DNA of 64,000 nt from Methanoculleus sp. (GTDB lineage Archaea; Halobacteriota; Methanomicrobia; Methanomicrobiales; Methanoculleaceae). A program made the translations under genes and the position numbers. The notes below the pieces were generated by a model that was not told where the DNA came from, searched no databases, and saw only the letters and a program-made list of their open reading frames with translations. Location of the stretch: positions 1 to 64,000 of the forward strand of contig NZ_JAJGBK010000004.1 in NCBI RefSeq assembly GCF_020696975.1. Reading direction: 5' to 3'. Within the stretch, counting starts at the first letter, position 1. Each line of letters begins with the position of its first letter. This document shows, piece after piece, positions 52,399-61,311 of this stretch.

Positions 52399-52851
52399 GT
52401 GCCTTTCACGAGGAAGAACTGCATGAGTCTTCTGCTCCTCGCCTGCATCATAGGCGTTATTGCCGTGGCAGGCTGCATGGAGACTTCCGGAGGACTGGAG
52501 GTGCCTGCACCGGAAGCGACGCCGACCGCCCATGCCACCTACTCCTCCACCGGACCGCAGCCGTCATTCTCAACCATCGTTACCGCGCCGGAGAAGCATT
52601 ACCGCACCGACACGTCCTGTTACTGGGTTGTGACGGGGACGGTGACCAACACCGGCACGGTTCCCGGGAGAAACGTTGTCGTCCGGTTCATGCTCATCGA
52701 TGATGAGACCGGTATGATCCGGTCGACCGAGACCATCCTCATCCCGCGATTCCAGGCGGGCGAGACAAAGATATTCACCGTCGATCCGCTCCCCGGTGAC
52801 CCGGACCGCCAGTATCGTGCCGAGATCGCCGTCACGCGCGACATCCCATGA
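52399..52851 (+). CDS. Putative secreted lipoprotein
   Basis: About 150 aa. MPFTRKNCMSLLLLACIIGV and IAVAGCMETS form a lipoprotein signal with the lipobox Cys. A Pro/Thr-rich spacer is followed by a beta-rich domain (YWVVTGTVTNTGTVPGRNVV... RFQAGETKIFTVDPLP) with the FxxP/TGTVxNTG pattern of FxLYD-type extracellular domains. TATA GTTATATAG is near 52361. Start is uncertain: GTG 52399 keeps the basic n-region, while ATG 52423 has AGGAAG at a proper distance. Confidence 0.75.
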   Translation: MPFTRKNCMSLLLLACIIGVIAVAGCMETSGGLEVPAPEATPTAHATYSSTGPQPSFSTIVTAPEKHYRTDTSCYWVVTGTVTNTGTVPGRNVVVRFMLIDDETGMIRSTETILIPRFQAGETKIFTVDPLPGDPDRQYRAEIAVTRDIP

Positions 52852-52907
52852 GGTTGCGGGTGAGCGGACGAAAACCAGCCAGCAGAACGCTACATACGAG
52901 GTAAGAA

Positions 52908-53579
52908 ATGAAGATACTTGCAATTAACGGGAGTCCGCGGGGTCCGCGGAGCCAGACCCTCCGGCTTGTCCAGGCGGTCCTCGACGGGGCCAGGAGCGCC
53001 GGGGCCGATGTCGAACTTGTGGATGTCTGCAAACTCCAGATCGAGTACTGCAACGGGTGCCAGGTCTGCTACGAGCGGGGAACATGCGTCAAGGAGGACG
53101 ATTTCCCCGAGTTATACCAGAAGATGCTTGCAAGCGACGGGATTGTGCTCGGGTCGCCCAACTACATCGACTCTATCACGGCCCAGACAAAGACCCTGCT
53201 TGACCGGATGGCGGACGCCATCCACTGCCAGATGTTCATCGGGAAGTACGGGTGCGCCGTCGCCACGGCAGGCGGGTCAAAAGCGGACGAGGTCGTGGCG
53301 TACCTCAACGATGTCCTCCAGACCCTGGGTGCAAACACCGTCGGCGGGATCGGCGTGATCCTCGGGCGAGACCCGGAGGCGGTCATCGTACCGGCCGAGG
53401 AGAGGGCCCGCGAACTCGGCAAACAACTCGTGAGGGCCATTGCGGAGAAGACAACCTACCCGGAGCAGGAGAGACTCCACGCCGAGAGGCTTGAATACAT
53501 GCGGGCCCTGGTCCTGGCGAACAAGGACCGCTGGCACCACGAGTACGACTACTGGAAAGCAACCGGGCGGATACCTTAG
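52908..53579 (+). CDS. Iron-sulfur flavoprotein-like NAD(P)H-FMN reductase
   Basis: The protein is 223 aa. MKILAINGSPRGPRSQTLRL is the flavodoxin-like FMN phosphate loop; CNGCQVCYERGTC is the compact cluster motif of methanogen iron-sulfur flavoproteins; GSPNYIDSITAQTKTLLDRM is the FMN ring segment. Probably a ferredoxin-dependent electron carrier in oxidative-stress defence, as for characterised Isf. It is the second such protein here (see 16133-17032) but without an N-terminal extra domain. It converges with the HEAT gene after eight bases. Confidence 0.88.
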   Translation: MKILAINGSPRGPRSQTLRLVQAVLDGARSAGADVELVDVCKLQIEYCNGCQVCYERGTCVKEDDFPELYQKMLASDGIVLGSPNYIDSITAQTKTLLDRMADAIHCQMFIGKYGCAVATAGGSKADEVVAYLNDVLQTLGANTVGGIGVILGRDPEAVIVPAEERARELGKQLVRAIAEKTTYPEQERLHAERLEYMRALVLANKDRWHHEYDYWKATGRIP

Positions 53580-53587
53580 AGTATCGC

Positions 53588-56500
53588 TCACCGGCGGATC
53601 TCGTCGAGGATCCGCTGCAGCCCCTCGTGCTCCTCCGGCCGCGCCCCTTCGGCCGCCAGGGTGAGCGCAGGAACAACTGCATCGCCCATATCGATCAGGG
53701 CCCGTTCAGCCCGCATTCTGACGACAAGAGCGCCATCCCCGAGTGCCCTGATGAGGGGCGCGATGGCTTCCTCTCCCCCTATCCGGGCGATAGACCTGAC
53801 GGCATTTGTCCGTACCTCAATCGAAGGGTCGGAGAGCGCCCCGGCAAGCACCGGCAGTGCATCGGCACCGACCCGCTCCACCTCAGCCCACCGGTCCAGG
53901 GCCATGAGGAAGAGCGTCCTCTCTTCGCCGGTCTCCGGTTCCCAACCCGCTGCTTCCAGTGCTTCGGCGACCCCCGCCTTGAGTCTTACGTCGTCGGAAC
54001 GCAGGGCACCGATCAGGTGACCTCGTACCGCGCCTCCGGGATCTTTCAGGGCCTCGAGCGCAGCGTATCGGACCCGATCATCCACATCGCTCAAGGCCAG
54101 AATTAGCGGTTCAATGGCGCAGTTATCCCCGATATAACCGAGTGACCGGGCTGCGGCAATCTGGACTGCCTCGTCCCTGTCCCGCAGCGCCAGCGTCAGC
54201 GGTTCTATCACCTGCCTGCTTCCTATGTAGCCCAGCGCTTCCGCCACGGCTGCCCGGACCTCGGTGTCGGGCTCCCTTCGCAGGGATTCACTCAGTATCC
54301 CGATAGCCCGTTTGTCCCCGATATTGCCCAGATTGCGGGCAGCAACGAGCCGAACAAACCTATCAGCATCGTTTAAGGCATCCATGAGCGGCGCGACCGC
54401 GGCCTCTCGCATCTCGCCAAGCACCCCGGCAGCAGCGGCCTGCATCGCCGGGTCGCCGTCTTTGAGCGCCATAATCAGCCCTTCAGCGGCAGGGCGCCCC
54501 ATCTCGATAAGCCGGGTGGCAGCAGAGACCTGTGCCTCTACGGACCCGTCCTTGAGCGCAGTTATGAGTGTCTCAACCTCATGTCGGACCCGGCTATCGG
54601 AGGTGCTGCGCCGTACACGTGTAGCCCGCCGCCGCATGAGCACGGTTGCCGCTCGTTCCACAACATCCCGATCCTCGTCGCGCAGGGCGTATTCAAGCGA
54701 CTCGTCCGCCTCCGCCGACCCGATCAGGGCGAGTGCATCAATTGCGGCGAGACGCCCATCCTTTCCGCCTTTCATCAGCACCGTGGAGAGCGGTTCAACG
54801 GCAGGATGCCCAAATCCCCCGAGAACCCGGGCAGCAACCACGCTGACCTCCCGGGCAGGATCCTCCAGGTGCCTGATGAGGAGCGGTATCGACCGGGGAT
54901 TCCCGATAATCCCGATAGCCCGTGCCGCCGTCACCCGGACTGCCGGCACCGCATCATCCAGTGCCACTTCAAGCGGCTCAAACGCATCAGGGCCAAACGC
55001 CGCAACAGCCGCAGCCGCAGCCGACCGAACCGTGGGGTATCCATCACCGAACAGGCGTACGAGCGGGATAATCGCCCGCGCATCTCCGATCTGCCCGAGC
55101 GCACCGGCAGCGGCGATTCGGACATCCCGCTCAGGATCATCCAGCAACAGGATCAGCGCACCGACGCTGCTATCGTCACCAATCTCACCGAGCCCTTCAG
55201 CGGCGGCGATACGAACTGTGGAGTGCGGATCAGAGAGTGCCCGGATGAGGAACTCGATTGCCGGCTTGCCAAGGCTCCGTAACGCAGCAACCGCCGCAGC
55301 GCGGATCTCCTCGTCGTCATTCTGCAAAGCGTTGAGATACCGTTCGAGTGATGCCCTCTCCCGGATATCTCGTTCCGACGGTCCTGCAGGGAGTACCGGT
55401 TCAGGCAGAGCGACATCACTCGACTTTGCGGGTGCAGGAAGATTCTCGTTTGGGCACTCATCCTCATCGACCGCCTGCTCTTCTTCATTGGCCGGGACGA
55501 GCTGATCCAGTGAGACCGATCTTCGTGTTTCAATCCGGCTCTTTATGCCGGCCCATGTTTCCTCACCCCTCCGGCTTTCCTCCAGAAGTTTCTCAAGATC
55601 ACCGGCATCAGTGGGTTCCTGAGCGACGGATTCCGGAATGGGTGCTTCTCCGCCAGTGGTGGGCTCTGCCGGTTCCACCTGTGCCGCTCGTGGAGATCTG
55701 CGGGGAGCAGGGTTTGGTGTCCGGGCCATCTTTCCGAAGTGCCCCTCAATCCGCTTCCGGGCGGCAAGCCCCTCTTCGAGTTCCCGGTTGTAGTCGGAGG
55801 TGTCTTTGTGTGCCGGTCCGGATCGTATGCTCTCCTTCTGACGTGCCCGGATATACTCCAGCGCAACCCCGGCCTGCTCACGAGCCGCAGCGTTCTCCGA
55901 ATGCATCGCCATGTTCAGGGCGTCGAATGCAGGCTCCCCCAGCTGCCGCAACGCTTCGCACGCACCGGTGCGGACCCCCGAATACTCGACCTTCAGGGCC
56001 CGGATGAGCGCCGGAATAGCCGGCTTTCCCATCCGGACAAGTTCGCTCCACTGCTCTCTTGCAATCAGGAACTCCGCTCTCTCGAGATCGCTGTGCGGGA
56101 TCCAGTCCAGCCGGTCGAGCGCCCAGGCCGCTTCCATCCGCACCGGATGCTGGGGATCGTTGAGGGCCCTGACCAGTGGAGGTTTCGCCCGGTCGTCACC
56201 AATCTCCCCGAGCGCCTCGATGACGCGTACCCGGACATCCATCTGCGGGTCATCCGCCGCCCGGATGAGTGCCGGGACGGCCCGGGGATCGCGAATCTTT
56301 CCGAGCGTCCGTGCCGACTCGCTCCGTATCCGGGGTTCTTTGCTGCCGAGGGCTTTGAGAAGGGCGGGGACGGCTGCGCCCTGGAGTTTTGCGAGTTCCG
56401 ACCAGTCTTCCAGGAGGTAGTAATACTGCACCTTCTCCGCGAGATCGTCAGGCACCCACCGCAGTGCGGCGAGTGCGCTTGCTGCCTCTTTCCGAACCGA

Positions 56501-56956
56501 TCGGTTGCTGTCGCGGAGCATTCGCGCAAGATACGGGACGGCCTTCCTGCCCGTCCCCCGGAGGGCAATCACGGCGGCACTCCGGATTGCCGGTTGTTCA
56601 TTCTGCAGTGAGGGGAGCAGTGCCTCAAAGATCTCGTCGCCTGTTTCGGCGATTGCACGGCCCAGAGATGCCTGCAGGGGAGGGCTTGCCTGGACGATCA
56701 GGGCGAGAAGCAGCGGGATGGAGGAGGTGCCGGTCGATACAAACGCCTCTGCCATCCGGACCCGTGATGCGGGACCGGCATTCTCCAGGGCTTTGAGGAA
56801 GTCCGGAAGAATAGAGATCCCGAGGGCAGAAAGAGCGCGTGCCGCACCAGCACGGCTACGGCGGTCTTCATTATCCAGAGCCTCAATCAGCCCCTGATAA
56901 TCCTTTTCCTGCTGGAACAACTTGATATTCATTCGGAATTTGTCAAAAAATGCCAT
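53588..56956 (-). CDS. Giant HEAT-repeat (PBS lyase-like) protein
   Basis: The protein is 1122 aa, cytosolic. Two alpha-solenoids (about residues 15-375 and 537-1120) of ~31-residue HEAT repeats, e.g. VRIAAAEGLGEIGDDSSVGA and VRLVAARNLGNIGDKRAIG, flank an acidic, Pro-rich disordered linker (375-537). A variant repeat, W-x-P...ALDRWAEVERVGADALPVL, occurs at least three times (also YYYLLEDWSELAKLQGAAVP and FLIAREQWSELVRMGKPAIP). ATG 56956 is chosen, as the upstream frame is non-conserved-looking. Such solenoids bind proteins; the partner is unknown. Codon usage and GC match the neighbours. Confidence 0.9.
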   Translation of the reverse strand: MAFFDKFRMNIKLFQQEKDYQGLIEALDNEDRRSRAGAARALSALGISILPDFLKALENAGPASRVRMAEAFVSTGTSSIPLLLALIVQASPPLQASLGRAIAETGDEIFEALLPSLQNEQPAIRSAAVIALRGTGRKAVPYLARMLRDSNRSVRKEAASALAALRWVPDDLAEKVQYYYLLEDWSELAKLQGAAVPALLKALGSKEPRIRSESARTLGKIRDPRAVPALIRAADDPQMDVRVRVIEALGEIGDDRAKPPLVRALNDPQHPVRMEAAWALDRLDWIPHSDLERAEFLIAREQWSELVRMGKPAIPALIRALKVEYSGVRTGACEALRQLGEPAFDALNMAMHSENAAAREQAGVALEYIRARQKESIRSGPAHKDTSDYNRELEEGLAARKRIEGHFGKMARTPNPAPRRSPRAAQVEPAEPTTGGEAPIPESVAQEPTDAGDLEKLLEESRRGEETWAGIKSRIETRRSVSLDQLVPANEEEQAVDEDECPNENLPAPAKSSDVALPEPVLPAGPSERDIRERASLERYLNALQNDDEEIRAAAVAALRSLGKPAIEFLIRALSDPHSTVRIAAAEGLGEIGDDSSVGALILLLDDPERDVRIAAAGALGQIGDARAIIPLVRLFGDGYPTVRSAAAAAVAAFGPDAFEPLEVALDDAVPAVRVTAARAIGIIGNPRSIPLLIRHLEDPAREVSVVAARVLGGFGHPAVEPLSTVLMKGGKDGRLAAIDALALIGSAEADESLEYALRDEDRDVVERAATVLMRRRATRVRRSTSDSRVRHEVETLITALKDGSVEAQVSAATRLIEMGRPAAEGLIMALKDGDPAMQAAAAGVLGEMREAAVAPLMDALNDADRFVRLVAARNLGNIGDKRAIGILSESLRREPDTEVRAAVAEALGYIGSRQVIEPLTLALRDRDEAVQIAAARSLGYIGDNCAIEPLILALSDVDDRVRYAALEALKDPGGAVRGHLIGALRSDDVRLKAGVAEALEAAGWEPETGEERTLFLMALDRWAEVERVGADALPVLAGALSDPSIEVRTNAVRSIARIGGEEAIAPLIRALGDGALVVRMRAERALIDMGDAVVPALTLAAEGARPEEHEGLQRILDEIRR

Positions 56957-57166
56957 ACCTTTGCATCCATAAAGTGCATATCCAGAGTGCCCCGCTTGAA
57001 CAGATCTCTGTGAATCCAGACAATATTTACTATTCACAGCCAATAAAACTTCCATTTTAAGACTGTCGAAGCGTTATGGCTGCAAACAGTTCAGTTCGGC
57101 CGGCTTATGCCCTTCTGCGGTCCGATCCGAATCTTTATCGGGGTGAGATCTGTATACGGGGCCCCT

Positions 57167-58219
57167 ATGGTTAAGCTGGAAATCACCCGTCTGCCGGGCA
57201 TTGTGCAGGAACTCGCGCCGGAGATGGAGGAATTGGTCTCCCGGTTGTACTCCTGGTATGTCGAACCCGGGCACCTGGTCTTTCCCGATGCGATGCAGGA
57301 GTGGGTGCAGGAGAAGTACGGCGATATCGAGGCGCAACAGATCGTCAGGGTGACCAACAACCAGACCGATGAGAGCACGCTGTTCAACTCTATCCGGGCA
57401 CGCCGCCCGGTGCTGACCCCCCGGGCGGAGGAGACGCTTGAACTGCAGGCGCTCTCCGAGGGAGGGCCGTTCGCAAACCCGCTCGATGAGACGCCGGCCG
57501 ACACGTTCGGGAGGATCGACGGCGACCACTGGATCACGGCAAGCAACATCGCGAAGTACGATTACCTCCACGCCCTCATCATCGCAAAGGAGAGCACCCC
57601 CTACGTCACGACAGAGCCGCAGGTGGCCGATATGATCAGCGTGGCCGTCAGGTGGTGCCAGGAGGCGCACCGCGCAAATCCCCGGGCAGTCTACCCCTTC
57701 CTCGTCTGGAACTCCCTCTGGCGTGCAGGGGCAAGCATCGTGCACAACCACGCCCAGATCCTGCTCACCCACCAACCATATACCGCGCCGGTTCGGATCG
57801 AGAGGACCCGGGACGAGTACCGGTGCCGTTACGGGAGCGAGTACTACGACGACCTCTTCAGGGCGCATACGGCCATCGGTCTCGGGCTCGTCTACAAGAA
57901 TGCCCGGGTCATGGCGCACCTCACACCGAAGAAAGAGCACGAGGTCGTGATCATCGCAACGTTGCCGCACGACCTTGCTCCCGCGCTCGCAAAGGTGCTT
58001 GAGTGCTACCAGAACATCGGGGTGCAGAGTTACAATGCCGCGGTGTATATGCCCCCGCTCGGAGAGGAGGGGCATTACGTTGCGTGGCTGGTGGACCGGG
58101 GCGACCTCCACTCGCGGACATCGGACATCGGGGGAATGGAGCTCTACGCGGGGACGCCCGTCGTCGCGTCGGACCCATTCCGCCTGATGGAGCACCTTGC
58201 CGCCGTCATGCAGCCGTGA
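57167..58219 (+). CDS. Galactose-1-phosphate uridylyltransferase-like protein
   Basis: 350 aa, HIT superfamily. SIVHNHAQILLTHQPY carries the HxHxQ catalytic motif of GalT-type nucleotidylyltransferases, and the C-terminal LPPLGEEG-like MPPLGEEGHYVAWLVDRG follows. The N-terminal half (FPDAMQEWVQEKYGDIEAQQ) differs from bacterial GalT, so the substrate may be another sugar phosphate. ATG 57167 is chosen over 57107; GGGGCCCC before it is a weak site. It converges with a glycosyltransferase, hinting at carbohydrate or glycogen-like metabolism. Confidence 0.82.
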   Translation: MVKLEITRLPGIVQELAPEMEELVSRLYSWYVEPGHLVFPDAMQEWVQEKYGDIEAQQIVRVTNNQTDESTLFNSIRARRPVLTPRAEETLELQALSEGGPFANPLDETPADTFGRIDGDHWITASNIAKYDYLHALIIAKESTPYVTTEPQVADMISVAVRWCQEAHRANPRAVYPFLVWNSLWRAGASIVHNHAQILLTHQPYTAPVRIERTRDEYRCRYGSEYYDDLFRAHTAIGLGLVYKNARVMAHLTPKKEHEVVIIATLPHDLAPALAKVLECYQNIGVQSYNAAVYMPPLGEEGHYVAWLVDRGDLHSRTSDIGGMELYAGTPVVASDPFRLMEHLAAVMQP

Positions 58220-58227
58220 GCGGGCGG

Positions 58228-59382
58228 TCAGCAGAGGAGCGTGTCGTGGTTTGCGAGTTTCCGGTACGTCTCCTCCACCCGCTCTGCAACGCGGCTCCAC
58301 TGGAAGTCGCCCTTAACCCTGTCGAACCCTTCCCGGCCCATGGCGAGCAGCTTCCCGGGGGAGCCCGCCACCTGAGCGAGGCCTTCGGCGATCGAGTCCG
58401 GGCGGGGCTGCACCTTGACCCCATCGGTCCCGTGCTTGATGTTCTCGGAGAGACCACCGACGTCGGAGGCGACCACGCACCTGCCGGCGCTCCACGCCTC
58501 GAGGAGGACAAGCCCGAAAGGCTCGTTCCTGCTCGGGATGGCAACGATATCGCTGGCATTGAGGAGCGGCACGTAATCGGCATCAGTGAGCCGCCCGAGG
58601 AAACGGACGGGGAGCGACCGGGCCCGCATCTCAAGGTCCGGGCGCATCTGTCCTTCCCCGATAAAGGCGAACTGGCTCTCGGGGTGCTCCCGGAGGAGAT
58701 TGGGGGCTGCGTCCACGAGCATATCGGGCCCTTTCTGCCATGCAAGCCGTCCGACAAAGAGGATCAACGGGGAGTCGGGGTCAAATCCGTGGCGCTCTTT
58801 CACCTCCGCCGGGTCGACGTCCGCCTGGTAGTGGCCGGGCACGATGCCGTTCGGGACGACATCGATCTTCCAGTCGGGGATCTCGTAGAGGTTCATGGCC
58901 TCCCGGCGGAGGGTGGAGGAGACCGCCGTTATACGTTTGGCAATCGATCCCCCGTAGCGCTCGATCCGCGCAATCTCCGCAAAAGGCCACTTGCTGCTGA
59001 AACTGTTCCCGCTCCTGCCGAACTCCGTCGAGTGGTAGGTGAAGAGGGTCTCCCGCTCGCGGAGCCGGTGGAGCGCATCGACCACATGCCAGTCGTGGAA
59101 GTGCAGGAGGTCAAACGACGGTGTATCAAACTCACCGAACCGGCCGATCATCCCCCTGCTCATATCGGAGCAGTACCGGACGATATCCTCTCCCGCCGGC
59201 CGGCAGTAGTGATACTGGACTCCGTTAATCTCAACATCTCTTCCCTCACCCCGGGTAAAAAAGTGCACCTCATGGTGCCGTGCCAGCGTCTCGGCGAGGT
59301 TTGTCGCCGCACTTGCAAGCCCGCCGACCCGTTCGGCATACAATGACTCCCAGCAGAAAAATGCTATTTTCAGATGTTCCAT
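58228..59382 (-). CDS. GT4-family glycosyltransferase
   Basis: 384 aa, GT-B fold. ERVGGLASAATNLAETLA is the N-terminal donor/acceptor glycine-rich motif, and the C-domain has ILFVGRLAWQKGPDMLVDAA and NEPFGLVLLEAWSAGRCVVA with the E-x7-E motif. It resembles glycogen/starch synthase-like enzymes (YHSTEFGRSG is typical of this archaeal group). Probably UDP- or ADP-sugar dependent. Start at 59382 is chosen from the N-terminal strand (MEHLKIAFFCWES); the region 59383-59590 upstream has no gene that I can support. Confidence 0.88.
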   Translation of the reverse strand: MEHLKIAFFCWESLYAERVGGLASAATNLAETLARHHEVHFFTRGEGRDVEINGVQYHYCRPAGEDIVRYCSDMSRGMIGRFGEFDTPSFDLLHFHDWHVVDALHRLRERETLFTYHSTEFGRSGNSFSSKWPFAEIARIERYGGSIAKRITAVSSTLRREAMNLYEIPDWKIDVVPNGIVPGHYQADVDPAEVKERHGFDPDSPLILFVGRLAWQKGPDMLVDAAPNLLREHPESQFAFIGEGQMRPDLEMRARSLPVRFLGRLTDADYVPLLNASDIVAIPSRNEPFGLVLLEAWSAGRCVVASDVGGLSENIKHGTDGVKVQPRPDSIAEGLAQVAGSPGKLLAMGREGFDRVKGDFQWSRVAERVEETYRKLANHDTLLC

Positions 59383-59590
59383 ACAATTCCTCTCATAAAT
59401 TGCCCGGGGTTCGGCACCTGGACGGCCGAAACCATTTGTTCGGGCCGGAACGTCGGGTTCCGGTGATAGTCGATCTGGCCTGCCGGCCTTCAATTGCCGC
59501 GCTTCATATCCGCTCAAAGATGATATATCTTTCCGGGATTTTCAAAAATCGCCTGAAATCACCGGTTTTCACGGCACGGCCGGTGCACAG

Positions 59591-60085
59591 TCAGGAGGCG
59601 GGGCGCATCTCATGCAGGCGCTTTTTGAGGCGGTCGCTGTGCGAACCCATCCAGTAGAGTTTCCTGCAGGCAGGACACCACGAGAACTCCTTCCCCCGGG
59701 CTGACTGCGGGGCGTAACGTGCCTCCCGGATCTCCCGGGCGGTGGCCGGCCGGAGACGGGCGTTGCAGAGCGAGCAGCGGCTCATCCGGATCTCGGGCTC
59801 GATCAGCCCGAGGTCAGCGACCTGCCGGACCTGGTCCATGATCGCCTCGGATGCGATGTAGACCGCCTGCGCCCCGCCTCGCCGTGCAAGTTCCCGGTCC
59901 CGGGTCAGGAGGATCCGGTCGTCCTGGACGGCGATCTCGAGGAGGAGGGTATCCTCCCGCGTGCTCCCGGGAGCGAGGCTGTTTGCGCTCTTGGTGTCGT
60001 AACCCATGAACCGGAGGTAGCGGGTGAGCGTCCCGAGCATCCGGTCGGTGAGAAACTTCCGCGATTCACCTGATCTCTGAGACAT
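59591..60085 (-). CDS. Mut7-C RNase-domain protein
   Basis: 164 aa. An N-terminal PIN-like half (KFLTDRMLGTLTRYLRFMGYDT with the catalytic Asp, and ILLTRDRELARR) is joined to a zinc ribbon with CSLCNARLRPAT and WCPACRKLYWMGSHSDRL. The Mut7-C family is widespread in archaea and is thought to be an RNase; targets are unknown. The ATG at 60085 overlaps the end of the AmrS gene by 20 bases, so the two are coupled. Confidence 0.9.
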   Translation of the reverse strand: MSQRSGESRKFLTDRMLGTLTRYLRFMGYDTKSANSLAPGSTREDTLLLEIAVQDDRILLTRDRELARRGGAQAVYIASEAIMDQVRQVADLGLIEPEIRMSRCSLCNARLRPATAREIREARYAPQSARGKEFSWCPACRKLYWMGSHSDRLKKRLHEMRPAS

Positions 60086-61079
60086 ACTCGATCCGTCCGC
60101 CGCACTCCGTGCAGGTATGGTCTTTGAGTCCCACCATGCGGGTCGCATACCCCGACCGCTCGATGGCGAGGCTGCCGCAGGTCGGACAGTAGGTGTTCTC
60201 GTAGGGGTGGCCCCCGACGTTGCCGAGATACGGGTAGTGGAGCCCCAGTTCTTTTGCACGATCGTAGATCTTCTCAAGCGTCCTGATCTCGGTCGGTCTT
60301 GCCTCCAGCATCTTGTAGTCGGGGTGGAACCGGGTGAAGTGCATCGGGGTATCGGGCCCGAGGTTCTCAAGCACCCACCCTATGAGCGCCTCCATCTCTT
60401 CCATCGAGTCGTTCTGCCCGGGGATGACCAGCGTGACCGTCTCGACATGCATGCCGAGTTCCTTTGCACGCGCCGTCGCGTCGAGGATCGGCTGCAGCCG
60501 CCCCCCGCAGACCTTCCGGTAGAAGGTGTCGGAGAACGATTTGATGTCGACGCGGAAGGCGTTGAGCATTCCCGCGAGCTCGCGGAGCCCCTCCTCGGTG
60601 ATGTAGCCGTTCGTGACATAGACGGTCCCGAGTCCCTTCTCGCGCGCAAGCGTCCCCATTGCGAGCGGGTACTCGTGCCAGATGGTGGGCTCGTTGTACG
60701 TCCAGGCGATGCTTGCAGACCGGCTTGCAAGCGCCCGTTCCACGCCCTGCTCCGGGGGGAGGTTCCGGAGCGCCTCCATCTCCAGCGTCTGCTGGGAGAT
60801 GTGCCAGTTCTGGCAGTGCTCGCAGTGGAAGTTGCACCCGATGCTCCCGAGTGAGTAGGAGAGGGTCCCGGGCAGGAAATGGTAGAGCGGCTTCTTCTCG
60901 ATGGGGTCGACCGCTTCGGCGATGACCTTGCCGAAGGTGGCGGCATAGAGGGTGCCGCCGCGGTTGATGCGGACACCGCAGACCCCCTGTTTGCCCTCCC
61001 GTATGGTACACCGGTGAGCGCAGAGCGAGCAGTGGACGGTGTTCTCCTCCAGTTTCTGGTAGAGTCGCGCCTCGTGCAT
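60066..61079 (-). CDS. amrS: AmmeMemoRadiSam system radical SAM enzyme AmrS
   Basis: The protein is 337 aa. The radical SAM cluster motif is CNFHCEHCQNWHIS. An N-terminal CSLCAHRCTIREGKQGVCGV and a C-terminal zinc-ribbon CPTCGSLAIERSGYAT with CTECGGRIEYV bracket the core. AmrS occurs with AMMECR1 (AmrA) and Memo (AmrB) proteins, neither of which is in this window; the reaction is unsettled. Coupled with the Mut7-C gene. Confidence 0.93.
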   Translation of the reverse strand: MHEARLYQKLEENTVHCSLCAHRCTIREGKQGVCGVRINRGGTLYAATFGKVIAEAVDPIEKKPLYHFLPGTLSYSLGSIGCNFHCEHCQNWHISQQTLEMEALRNLPPEQGVERALASRSASIAWTYNEPTIWHEYPLAMGTLAREKGLGTVYVTNGYITEEGLRELAGMLNAFRVDIKSFSDTFYRKVCGGRLQPILDATARAKELGMHVETVTLVIPGQNDSMEEMEALIGWVLENLGPDTPMHFTRFHPDYKMLEARPTEIRTLEKIYDRAKELGLHYPYLGNVGGHPYENTYCPTCGSLAIERSGYATRMVGLKDHTCTECGGRIEYVSEIR

Positions 61080-61105
61080 ACGATCACGGTGTGAGGGGAA
61101 CCATG

Positions 61106-61270
61106 TTATTTATCCCTGCGGTGCGGTCGGCCCTCGTCGTCATCATCGTACTCGACAATCAGCGCCCCATGATACCCGCAACGCTTGCAGCGGTAGAGAC
61201 AGCCGGTATAACCGCCGGTAACCGCCCAGACGTCCATGGAGCCGCATACAGGACAGTGCAGCCTCTTCAC
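61106..61270 (-). CDS. Small zinc-ribbon protein
   Basis: 54 aa, from GTG 61270: (M)KRLHCPVCGSMDVWAVTG, then GYTGCLYRCKRCGYHGALIV and an acidic-to-basic tail ending DDDDEGRPHRRDK. Two CxxC pairs (CPVC and CKRC) define a zinc ribbon. The frame ends at TAA 61106-61108, 26 bases before the AmrS start. It has no Shine-Dalgarno and may be leaderless from an AT-rich region shared with divergent pyrH. It may be co-transcribed with amrS. A DNA-, RNA- or protein-binding role is likely but unproven. Confidence 0.7.
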   Translation of the reverse strand: MKRLHCPVCGSMDVWAVTGGYTGCLYRCKRCGYHGALIVEYDDDDEGRPHRRDK

Positions 61271-61311
61271 AACAGGTATATGAGCGATATTAAGAATAAT
61301 AATAGGGTAGA
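61271..61311. promoter_or_regulatory. Divergent promoter of pyrH and the zinc-ribbon gene
   Basis: GGTATATGA (61275-61283) is spaced about 33 bases before the pyrH ATG; on the other strand, ATTATTATTCTTAATAT can serve the zinc-ribbon GTG. Both mRNAs would have short or no leaders. Confidence 0.45.
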
